A stretch of 64,000 nt of DNA from Macrolepiota albuminosa (lineage: Eukaryota > Basidiomycota > Agaricomycetes > Agaricales > Agaricaceae). How positions within the stretch are numbered: the first letter of the stretch is position 1; every line of letters begins with the position of its first letter. This document shows positions 23,555-32,302 of the stretch, one piece after another. The position numbers and the translations under genes are program-made. The stretch spans positions 186,001-250,000 of the forward strand of contig JAMWFC010000044.1 in the NCBI GenBank assembly GCA_027475525.1, read 5' to 3'. The notes under the pieces are model-generated. The model ran no database searches. It saw only the letters and a list, made by a program, of their open reading frames with translations, and was not told the DNA's origin.

Positions 23555-24246
23555 CTAAACACTACGTAACAAACCCTGAAATGGAGCTATGTATATCTGT
23601 TATGAAATTTATGTCTTTTTTTCACGGCAAAGATCTAAAAAGAAGACAAATGGAGATCATCGTTATGCCACACAACCTGTTGAGTTTTCATATCAAGTAG
23701 TCTAAAAAGTCAAGATGGGTGAACAAAAGATCCTGTACGATACCTTTAACTTTTGAGTAAAAAGGCCCCAGATTTTCATCATGTTCCACTCCACAAACCC
23801 TATGTAACATATCTTTGAAACACTCGTTTTTTTTTCAGAATCAGAGTTATCTGAGATCATCGTTATGCCGTACAACCTGTTAAGTTTTCATATCAAATAG
23901 TCTAAAAAGTCAAGATGGGTGAACAAAAGATCCCGTACGATACCTTTAACTTTTGGGTAAACAGGCCCCAGATTTTCATCATGTTCCACTCCACAAACCC
24001 TACATAACATATCCTTGAAACGATCTTTCCCCCATCTGAGTTATGTACATCTATCACGAAAATTCACTTCACGGCACGGATCCGTTAACCCATCATCTTA
24101 TGTCATCGGGAGTTGTACACAACCTTCTGCATGAGCAAAATAACAATAATGCTCCGGATATCCATCCTCTTCCACTCCTACACACTACGTAACATATCTC
24201 TGAAACGCTCATTTTTCCCCATCAGAGTTATCACAAGTGCATCCAT
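23528..24246. repeat. Degenerate ~190-236-bp tandem repeats of joined MFS/OXDC 3' ends (left part)
   Basis: The anchor ATGTTCCA/CTTCCACT with following ACTACGTAACATATC recurs at 23544 (MFS last exon), 23781, 23981, about 24166 and, beyond the gypsy element, 34879. Each unit then has a TTTTTC..ATCAGAGTTA run, ATCATCGTTATGCC..CAACCTGTT, AGTTTTCATATCAA and GATCCCGTACGATACC; the last three blocks align with the terminal exon of the oxalate decarboxylase (35030-35160). So each unit spans from the MFS last exon to the OXDC last exon. Only the outermost copies remain coding. Confidence 0.75.
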
Positions 24247-25200
24247 TGATACGTCGTCTGTCTCAAATCAGAGACAGAGACAGAGGAAAGGGACAACAAA
24301 TATACAAAATGTTTTATTTGATCCCAAGTCTACACAAGATTAAGCTGAAAACTGTAAGCTCTTGTGAAATGGTCGAAAACTGTAGACCGAGACGCACCTC
24401 AGAATATCAACCAACGCACCGTCAAGACCACCCAGCCAGCACCTAAAACGACGAAGCCGACGACAAAACAAGGCAGCGGCAGGATTTGATGGCGATCTCG
24501 GTCAAATCACCGAGATCGATCACATCTAGCGATCATAAGCTGATCATGATCGAAACTCGAATACGCACATTGTTCTTCTTCAAAACTACCTGCGCGCCAC
24601 TGCTATTCCAACCCCGTCGCATGCCCACCCAACCACGAAACAACGTCGAGAGCCCCAAGGGAAGGAACAGAGAAGTGAGGAAGGGAGCTGGAACAGGGTT
24701 TAGCCGATGGAGTCGATGGAGAAACGTTTAGCCTCACCAAGTGACGGCAAAGCACATCTACCGACGCCCAGACCCGGCAACCAGCTACGCCGACCAACCG
24801 AACGCGAGAATAGCACGAGGGAACCGTTTATCACATAAAAACACGATGGTCCGTGCGTAGGAGGAGGACGTATAAAAGGAGTGGAATTTCGGGGAGGCCG
24901 GGCAAGTAATCGACTTGCCACGGCTCGGAGTCCCCAGGGAGCGGACGTCTTAGGCCAACGCGATTAGATTAACTTCGGGTTTAATAGTAATAATACTATT
25001 TGCATCCCCAATTTCGAGTGTGAATTTATTTACATTCAAATTAAATTCAATAAAAATTATAACAACTACATTTTACAAAGTGTTAGTGCGCGCAACGCTG
25101 CCCCACGAGCCATTGTGAATTAAAGTCGAAATTACACAAAAGTTAGTCTGACTTCGTTTAGACTACTTTTAATTAATAGTACACTTTGCAATTCGCATCA
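24247..25200 (+). repeat. 5' LTR
   Basis: 954 bp, starts TGATACGTCGTC and ends ATTCGCATCA. Promoter elements: TATAAAAG at 24871-24878; polyadenylation signal AATAAA at 25049-25054. A perfect 10-bp inverted repeat with a 6-nt loop lies at 24493-24518 (CGATCTCGGT / ACCGAGATCG). Open frames inside are non-coding in character and are identical in the two LTRs. Confidence 0.93.
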
Positions 25201-25202
25201 TC

Positions 25203-25220
25203 TGGAGCCCACCGCGAGGG
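25203..25220 (+). promoter_or_regulatory. Candidate primer binding site
   Basis: TGGAGCCCACCGCGAGGG begins 2 nt after the 5' LTR, with the usual leading TGG (complement of tRNA CCA). Which tRNA it matches was not determined. Confidence 0.5.
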
Positions 25221-25524
25221 GGCTTTTGTTGCACAATCAAATACTTTGTCGGATCTCCATTTGGAGTCCAAACCACCAAAAAGAAACATTAGTTTCGCAC
25301 CGCCAGGTTCTTGGCCCGGCACGCCTAAGGTTACTACACCAAGGGCAAAAACCATTATTTCTCCCAGGAGAAGAGAAACTCGTGCATCCTCCAAGGGCAC
25401 AGTTGCTAGTCTCCCGGATCCAGACGCTGTACTTCGTAAACGAAAACTTCGGACTGAGAAGTACACGCCTACACCACAAACACCTAAGTCTTCATTGCCT
25501 GAGCCAACTAAGTTGACCAGCATT

Positions 25525-26817
25525 ATGGAGCAACCCATGCGCTATAAAATGCCATTGCCTGAAAGTAGAGATGCACCTAAGTTCAGAAGCAGTGAGCCTG
25601 CTGAGGTTCACAGGTTTCTGCAGAGAATGCAGTCTCTATTCAATCATGCAGGCATTGTGGAGGATGGAGAAAAGAAGAAGAGGTTATTAGAATATGTGGA
25701 TGCAGAAACTGAGCAGGAATGGAGAGGGTTCGATAGTTTTGAGGATAGATATCCTTGGGCCACCTTTATAAGGGAGGTCAAGGAATCATACCCTGAAGCT
25801 ATGGATGAGGCAGGAAGCATGGCAAACCTGGATAGGATCTGTAAGGAGCATGCCAGGCTAAGCAGAGGGGATGCCCCTGAGCTGCACTCCTTAATCAGAA
25901 AATTCAGGGCTGAAGCCAAGAAGCTGGATAGTGTTGTAGGGAATGGGGTATTGGTGGATAAGTTTATGGGGTGTTTTACACCCACCCTGGCAGAGTTAGT
26001 GGAGGAGAGACTCATCCACAAACATGGCCATTACAGGGATCCTGCTCGTAATCGTCACAAGGACAACAAATATGACTTGTCTGAAGTGATTGCAGTAGTG
26101 ACAGCCCTAGTAGATGGGACAACTGTCAGGAAGACTAGGGGAGAAACCACCAGCAGGGAGGTGGGTGGAGTAGTAGTGAAAAATGAGGAGGCAGAAGAGA
26201 GGATGGCTCATCTGCAAGACTCTATGGTGGCTATTGGAAAGCAGGTTGGCAGCATCCAAAGTGCTATGCAAGCTCTGCAAAATAGCCAACTGGACATAAG
26301 GAATGCCTTCCTAACTACCAAAAGCCACCATGGAGGGCAAACAGAGAGGCCTGCTCAGGCCATGATGCCAACCCCTGGTGGAAGCACCTACTGCTTCTAC
26401 TGTTGGGGAACTGGTCATCGTATAGCTGAGTGTGAGCAGGTGAAATCAGATGTTCAAAAGGGATGGGTGATACTAGTGGATGGAAGGACCAGGATGCCCA
26501 ACAGAGCTCCTCTACCCAGAGAGCCATCCAGCATATCACCACATGATAGAGTAATGAAGTTACATGACTCTCAAGTGGGGTTGTACTTTGGCTGGGCTGA
26601 GGAAGCTCAAGACATCCCAACCTACTCTACTTACACCAATGCTGTAAGAGATACTAGGGATGACATGTTGGAGCGCATCCAGCATGGAGAGGCAGACAGG
26701 CTAGGAGAACTGGAAAAGGGCTTTCAAAGACTGACAGAAGTCATGTCAGTCTTAGTCAACACCAGGCATACTCCTAGTCCTGGTGAAGGACAACAAGGAG
26801 GGTCCAAGGATTTTTGA
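25525..26817 (+). CDS. gag: Gag of Ty3/gypsy element
   Basis: First ATG in this frame is at 25525, giving 430 residues. A retrotransposon Gag capsid-like region spans about residues 10-180 (VHRFLQRMQSLFNHAG, ATFIREVKESYPEA, LIRKFRAEAKKL). A CCHC zinc knuckle, CFYCWGTGHRIAEC, lies near residue 290. The frame is also open upstream back to 25186 with Ser/Pro/basic protein-like content and no ATG in 25201-25524, so the true N-terminus could be longer through a non-AUG start or splicing. Ends TTT TGA at 26815-26817, where the protease frame continues in -1. Confidence 0.9.
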   Translation: MEQPMRYKMPLPESRDAPKFRSSEPAEVHRFLQRMQSLFNHAGIVEDGEKKKRLLEYVDAETEQEWRGFDSFEDRYPWATFIREVKESYPEAMDEAGSMANLDRICKEHARLSRGDAPELHSLIRKFRAEAKKLDSVVGNGVLVDKFMGCFTPTLAELVEERLIHKHGHYRDPARNRHKDNKYDLSEVIAVVTALVDGTTVRKTRGETTSREVGGVVVKNEEAEERMAHLQDSMVAIGKQVGSIQSAMQALQNSQLDIRNAFLTTKSHHGGQTERPAQAMMPTPGGSTYCFYCWGTGHRIAECEQVKSDVQKGWVILVDGRTRMPNRAPLPREPSSISPHDRVMKLHDSQVGLYFGWAEEAQDIPTYSTYTNAVRDTRDDMLERIQHGEADRLGELEKGFQRLTEVMSVLVNTRHTPSPGEGQQGGSKDF

Positions 26818-27839
26818 GGAGCTCAAGGAAGGAAGTGAGGGAAGCTCCACCAGGGATACCCACATTTCCAGAGAGGCAGCCACAAAATTCCTGGAAAGAA
26901 AAGCTAACTTTGAGGATTCCACCCAAAGTGGCACCCAAGTTGGACTTACCTTTTGAAAAGGTGCCAGCTTTGAATGAGAGGCAGGAGGTACCAGTGCAGG
27001 ACACTGGTAGGAGTTCCATTCAGGGAACTAGGAAGGAGTTGGAGAAGATGGTTGAGAAGCTGTGGGAGGTACCAGTGCCACTAACCACCAGAGAACTTCT
27101 GGATGTGGCACCTGGTTTGAGGGAGGTCATGGTACAAAAGCTGGTACCAAAGCCTCCCAGGCCTAAGGAACCCAATATTCCTAGGGCAGCTACTCAACAC
27201 CTGACAGCAGTGGAGAAAGAGCCTAACAAGGTAGATGTTAATGATCTACCTATGGCCACCTACTTCATTGCAGATGGAACACAATCTGGCTTGCCTACTG
27301 GTGCAGTAGTGCACCAGGATTGTGTTGCCACTTACTTGGAGAATATCCCAACAGGAGAAAAACCAGTAGTGGTATATGTAGCCAGGGAGTTGCAGGTTCT
27401 GAGATCTCTCAACCCAGTTGTCAATCAAAAGGGAAGAGCAGAGGCAATTCTAGATAGTGGATCTCAAATAGTCTGTATGGCTTTAAGAGAGGCTCTCAAT
27501 CTAGGATTGACTTGGGATCCAGACATTAGGCTGAGGATGGAGAGTGCCAATCAGCAAGTGAATGAATCTGTTGGTTTAGCACGTAATGTGCCATTCACTT
27601 TTGCAGAAGGGTTCACTATCTATCTACAAGTGCATATTTTTGAAAGTCCTGCTTATACTGTCTTATTGGGTCGTCCATTTGACACCTTGACAGAAAGCAA
27701 CATTCAAAACTTGCAGGATGGCAGTGCCATCATCACCATTCGAGACCCTAATACAGGTCGTCGAACTGCCCTGCCTACTATTGAAAGAGGCAAAATGCCA
27801 AAGGCAGGGGCTGCTAGGGAGAGTGAAGCAAAATTTTGA
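26814..27839 (+). CDS. pro: Aspartic protease region (Pro) in -1 frame to gag
   Basis: Open in the -1 frame; it overlaps gag only over 26787-26817 and has no early ATG (first Met near 27049), so it is probably made by -1 frameshifting at the T5 run 26811-26815 before the gag TGA. N-terminal 200 residues are Pro/Lys-rich linker; the retropepsin core has AILDSGSQIVCM (catalytic Asp in DSG, near 27450) and a later YTVLLGRPFDTLT flap/ILG-like motif. Ends TTT TGA at 27837-27839. Function: processing of the polyprotein in the particle. Confidence 0.85.
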   Translation: MRSSRKEVREAPPGIPTFPERQPQNSWKEKLTLRIPPKVAPKLDLPFEKVPALNERQEVPVQDTGRSSIQGTRKELEKMVEKLWEVPVPLTTRELLDVAPGLREVMVQKLVPKPPRPKEPNIPRAATQHLTAVEKEPNKVDVNDLPMATYFIADGTQSGLPTGAVVHQDCVATYLENIPTGEKPVVVYVARELQVLRSLNPVVNQKGRAEAILDSGSQIVCMALREALNLGLTWDPDIRLRMESANQQVNESVGLARNVPFTFAEGFTIYLQVHIFESPAYTVLLGRPFDTLTESNIQNLQDGSAIITIRDPNTGRRTALPTIERGKMPKAGAARESEAKF

Positions 27840-30800
27840 GTCTCGAGGAACTGGTTACAGACCAGGGAGAGATTGCAATAAGTCTTGCTGAGACTCAGGA
27901 AGGGGAGATTGTGGTGACTGGATATTCTATGGAACATAGTAAATTCAGTCAGGAAGAGTTGAGAGATGTGTACTTGCATGCTTTTATAGCAAGCAAGGAG
28001 TGTGAGGAGAAGGAGCAGAAGACATTGTCAGCATATTTGAATGGGCATTTAGCTCAAATACCTGACAGTCTTGAGGAGCTGCTAGTACAAGAGGAAAACT
28101 TAGAGTCAAAAGCAGGTGTGGGGGAGACTGCCCAAGTATTTTCTAAGAAATACAAACCTGTGGCTAGAAAAGTTAAGCCTGTACTAGGTACCTCACCTGA
28201 GGAGTTTAGAATTGAGAGGTGCATTACTGGAGACCCACTGGCAGACATGCCTCAGTTGGATCCCAATCCACCAGAGTTCAAACCCACAGGGAGATACACA
28301 GCTGAGTGCAAAGAAGTCATTGACCAAGCCCATGGTGATGGTTTTCTTTGGCCAGAGGAGATGAAAGCAGTACATCACCTTATGATGCTGCAAAACCAGG
28401 CTTTTGCATGGGATGATTCTCAAAGAGGAAGGCTGAAGGAGGAATTCTTCCCTCCAGTAATCATGCCAGTAATCCCTCACACCCCATGGGTGTTGAAGAA
28501 CATTCCTATTGCACCAGGTCTTAGGGATAGAATCTGCAAAATGATAAAGCAGAAGATTGAGGCAGGGGTCTATGAACCCTCTAACTCCTCATATCGCTCC
28601 CAATGGTTTACAGTGTTAAAGAAGGATGGTGAAAGCTTGAGGATAGTCCATAGCTTAGAGCCTTTGAATAAAGTGACCATAGCACACTCTGGGTTGCCAC
28701 CAGCAACTGAAGAGTTAGCTAGTCACTTCTCAGGCAGAGCTTGTGGAGGGATCTTTGACTTGTATGTAGGATATGATGAGAGAGTACTAGATGTGCGCTC
28801 TAGAGATTATACTACATTCCAGACACCATTTGGAGCTCTAAGGTTGGTTACCTTACCAATGGGGTGGACAAATTCAGTGCCTATCTTCCATGATGATATT
28901 ACCTTCATCTTGAAAGATGAAATACCACATGTAACTTGGCCATACATTGATGATGTACCAGTCAGAGGGCCACCTCATAGATATGAGTTGCCAGATGGTA
29001 GCTGTGAAGTCATACCAGAGAATCCAGGCATCAGGAGATTTGTATGGGAACACCTGCTCAATGTGAACAGGGTGTTACAAAGAATCAAATATGCAGGAGG
29101 GACTTTCTCTGGGAAGAAGTCAGTAGTATGTGCAGATGAGATTGTGGTTGTTGGCCATAGATGCTCTTATGAAGGGCAGAAGCCAGAGACCAAGAGATTT
29201 GCCATAGTAATGGGATGGGGTGACTGCAGGGATAAACATGAAGTAAAGTCATTCTTAGGGACCTGTGGTACCTTTAGATCCTTTATCAAGGACTATGCCA
29301 AGGTAGCAGCACCTATCAATAAACTTACTCAGAATAATGTACCTTTTACTTGGGGAGAAGAACAGCGCTCTGCAATGGCACAAATGAAAAAGTTGCTAGC
29401 AGAAAGTGCTCCTTTAAAACCCATTGACTATGAGTCAGGAGGTGCAGTAGTTCTGTCAGTAGATACATCCTGGATGGCAGTGGGTTTTGGAATCTTCCAA
29501 GAAGACCCAGACAATCCTAAAATGCGCACTTGTGCCAAGTTAGGATCTATCACCCTGAATGAGAGAGAAGCTAGATTTTCTCAACCAAAAAGAGAGCTGT
29601 ATGGTCTCATGAGATCTCTGCTAGCCAACAGGCATTGGCTAGTTGGTTGTAGAAAATTAGTGATAGAGACAGATGCCAAGTATCTTAAGGGGATGCTAGG
29701 AAATCCTGGAGTAGGACCCAATGCCACTATCATGAGATGGATTGAGAGTGTCCTACTCTACCACTTTACCTTAAGGCATGTGCCAGGCAAAACATTCAGT
29801 GTGGATGGATTGTCAAGGCGGCCTAAACAGCCAGGAGATGAGGAGTACCCACCAGTTGATCCTGAGTTAATGGATGAACCCAAGTCTATGAACTATGAGT
29901 ATCCAGACAAGCTCAATAATGTACCTGGTTGGGAAGACTGGGAACCTTTGGAACTTGAAGAGTTTGCAGACCAAATTGATACTAGAGGTGGCTATCTAAA
30001 CATGGTAGCCACTGAAGTATCAGATTTTGAGCAAGAACTTTGTAAAGCCAGGTCCCAAGAGCAGGAACTCAGGAATGGCATCTTGAGTCAAACACCAGGG
30101 ACAAGCATGAATCCAGTAGCAGTATTAGCTATGACCATGCCTCTGTTACCAGTGGAGGACCAAGAAATCAGAGTAGAGGACACACAAACCTACCTAGAGC
30201 ACAGGAAAGGTGGTGAGGGTGAAGACTGGGATAATCTGCTACCCACTGTTCAGAGCTGGTTGCAAGATCCAGGGACAGAACCCAAGAATCTACAAGGCTG
30301 GGATCTAGAGAAGTTTAAGAAGTTTGCTAGGCAATTCTTCTTTGACAAGAAAGGGAGATTGTATAAGCGCTGTCATGAGGAGAAACATAAACTAGTAGTC
30401 CAAATTGATAGACGAATGTTCATGCTTAAATCAGCCCATGATGCCTTAGGACATAGGGGAGCCTATGCCACCAGAATGCTTATACAAGAGCGTTTCTGGT
30501 GGCCTGGCATTGAAGGGGATGTACAGTGGTATGTTGGGACTTGTCACAATTGTCAAATCAGACAAAAGACAGTAGTCAACAGGGAACCAACTGTAACTTA
30601 TACTCCCTCCATCTTTCAAACAATTCACATTGATACCATGCACATGACACCAGCTTCCAATGGCTGTAAGTACATAGTACATGGCAGGTGTGCCTTGTCT
30701 TCTTGGATGGAAGGTAGACCCCTGAGGAAGGAGAACCATAAGACCATTGGTCAATGGTTGTTTGAAGATGTGATTTGCCGCTGGGGCTGCATTGCAGAGA

Positions 30801-31660
30801 TCATCACAGATAATGCTGGACAGTTCAAGCAGGTCACTGCCTGGTTGGAAAAGAAGTATGGGATTAGAGGTATTACTATCTCCCCTTACAACTCACCAGC
30901 TAATGGTAGAATTGAAAGACCTCATTGGGATGTCAGGCAAGCTTTGTTCAAAGCCTGTGAGGATCGCACCAAGTGGTTCTGGTTCTTCTACCATGTGATG
31001 TGGAGTGACCGTATAACCATTAGGCAGAGATTTGGATGTTCACCATACTTCATGGTCACTGGTGCTCATCCTACTCTACCCTTGGATCTAGCAGAGGCCA
31101 CCTGGCTGGTAGAATTACCAGAAGGACCCCTGACTACTGAGGAGTTGATTGGATATCGTGCTAGAGCTCTAGCCAAGCACCATCAACATGTGGAGGAAAT
31201 GAGAGAGAGAGTTGGGAAGGCTAAGCTCCAATGGGCATTGAAGTTTGCAGAAGAGCATAAAAGCTCAATCAAAGACTTCAATTTTAAACCATTGGACTTG
31301 GTACTGGTCAAAAACATGACTACTGAAAGTTCATTCAGTGCTAAGATGTTGCCACGTTTCCATGGGCCTATGGTAGTAATTGCCAAGACTCAGGGTGGTA
31401 ATTACATTGTAGCAGAACTAGATGGGTCAGTTTGGCAAGCACGAGTAGCTGCTTTTCGAGTTGTACCTTACAAGGCTCGCAAAAAGCTAACTTTGCCTCA
31501 AGGCATAGAAAAGTGGGTGGACATTACACCTGCTAAGCTAAAAGAGCTAAGGGAAGAACTACGAAAACCTACAGAGTTAATCACCAAGGACATCTCATTT
31601 GGCACAGTAAGGCTCCATGAGCCCACTGACCAAGAGTTAGGTCTGCCACAAACTGATTGA
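27836..31660 (+). CDS. pol: Pol: reverse transcriptase, RNase H, integrase
   Basis: 1,274-codon frame in -1 relative to pro (opens after a TGA at 27824-27826, so the overlap is only about 10 nt). RT: SQWFTVLKKDGESLRIVHSL, then TLPMGWTNSVPIF and the catalytic YIDD at about residue 370. RNase H of Ty3 type: VLSVDTSWMAVGFGIFQ, EREARFSQPKRELYG, IETDAKYL. Integrase zinc module HDALGHRG..CHNC at about residues 867-905; DDE core with IHIDTMHM (about 931), IITDNAGQF (about 991) and NGRIERPHW (about 1025). C-terminal GPMVVIAKTQGGNYIV domain; no chromodomain is seen. Complete and apparently functional. Confidence 0.95.
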   Translation: MSLEELVTDQGEIAISLAETQEGEIVVTGYSMEHSKFSQEELRDVYLHAFIASKECEEKEQKTLSAYLNGHLAQIPDSLEELLVQEENLESKAGVGETAQVFSKKYKPVARKVKPVLGTSPEEFRIERCITGDPLADMPQLDPNPPEFKPTGRYTAECKEVIDQAHGDGFLWPEEMKAVHHLMMLQNQAFAWDDSQRGRLKEEFFPPVIMPVIPHTPWVLKNIPIAPGLRDRICKMIKQKIEAGVYEPSNSSYRSQWFTVLKKDGESLRIVHSLEPLNKVTIAHSGLPPATEELASHFSGRACGGIFDLYVGYDERVLDVRSRDYTTFQTPFGALRLVTLPMGWTNSVPIFHDDITFILKDEIPHVTWPYIDDVPVRGPPHRYELPDGSCEVIPENPGIRRFVWEHLLNVNRVLQRIKYAGGTFSGKKSVVCADEIVVVGHRCSYEGQKPETKRFAIVMGWGDCRDKHEVKSFLGTCGTFRSFIKDYAKVAAPINKLTQNNVPFTWGEEQRSAMAQMKKLLAESAPLKPIDYESGGAVVLSVDTSWMAVGFGIFQEDPDNPKMRTCAKLGSITLNEREARFSQPKRELYGLMRSLLANRHWLVGCRKLVIETDAKYLKGMLGNPGVGPNATIMRWIESVLLYHFTLRHVPGKTFSVDGLSRRPKQPGDEEYPPVDPELMDEPKSMNYEYPDKLNNVPGWEDWEPLELEEFADQIDTRGGYLNMVATEVSDFEQELCKARSQEQELRNGILSQTPGTSMNPVAVLAMTMPLLPVEDQEIRVEDTQTYLEHRKGGEGEDWDNLLPTVQSWLQDPGTEPKNLQGWDLEKFKKFARQFFFDKKGRLYKRCHEEKHKLVVQIDRRMFMLKSAHDALGHRGAYATRMLIQERFWWPGIEGDVQWYVGTCHNCQIRQKTVVNREPTVTYTPSIFQTIHIDTMHMTPASNGCKYIVHGRCALSSWMEGRPLRKENHKTIGQWLFEDVICRWGCIAEIITDNAGQFKQVTAWLEKKYGIRGITISPYNSPANGRIERPHWDVRQALFKACEDRTKWFWFFYHVMWSDRITIRQRFGCSPYFMVTGAHPTLPLDLAEATWLVELPEGPLTTEELIGYRARALAKHHQHVEEMRERVGKAKLQWALKFAEEHKSSIKDFNFKPLDLVLVKNMTTESSFSAKMLPRFHGPMVVIAKTQGGNYIVAELDGSVWQARVAAFRVVPYKARKKLTLPQGIEKWVDITPAKLKELREELRKPTELITKDISFGTVRLHEPTDQELGLPQTD

Positions 31661-32302
31661 AAATTCTGAAAGAGAAGCTATGATATTTCAAGGAAATAAC
31701 AAAGTTCAACTCAAATTCTAAAATTCAAACAGTCTGATGGGAAGGTGTTTTGGCAGTAAAGAAAGCTATTCAAGGGAGGTACTAGCCTAATGAAGGTAGC
31801 TACCAACCAAAAAGAGGATACTCCTCAACTTAAGTCTATAACCAATGGAAATTTATGATAGAACAAAAGCACAGAGTGCTGACGTTCGGGTCTAAAGCCA
31901 GTGGAGCACTTAATTGAACTAGTCGTGGTAACGCACAGGTTCAAGCCCGTAGCGGAGCGTTTACTTAGCCAATAAACTTGGACAAACTCAGGACGAAACA
32001 AACGCCGACTTGATAAGTCAGCGCGCGCGTTCAAAACAGAGTAAAGTACCAAGTTTGGCTAAATAAAACAGGAGGGGTCAGCGCGTCGAGCGTTCGAGCC
32101 CCAGGAGAAGAATAAAAATAATAAATTCGGAAAAGAGAATGAAAACGTGTTGTTAAGTTAACAATTGAAAAACTTAAAAAAATCGCACGTTTTCGGACTT
32201 AAAAGGATTTATTGGGGTACTACGGATTAGAAGAAGGGGGAGAGACTATTTTAAGGCTATGCAAGGCAGAGACAACGCCGATGCTTGCAACGGGGAGGGC
32301 GT
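31661..32302. other. Spacer between pol and antisense gene
   Basis: About 640 bp, no coding potential recognised. Composition turns CpG-rich from about 31870. Contains two Pol III B-box-like strings, GGTTCAAGCCC at 31938-31948 and CGTTCGAGCCCC at 32091-32102. It is the 3' flank of the antisense gene and probably holds its polyadenylation region. Confidence 0.5.

Noticed and set aside
23700..24240. Additional gene downstream of the MFS transporter
   Set aside because: Frames there are fragments of the tandem repeat of terminal exons, full of stops.
24486..24731. 81-codon plus frame in both LTRs
   Set aside because: Identical in the two LTRs because the LTRs are identical; composition and position (promoter region) do not support coding.
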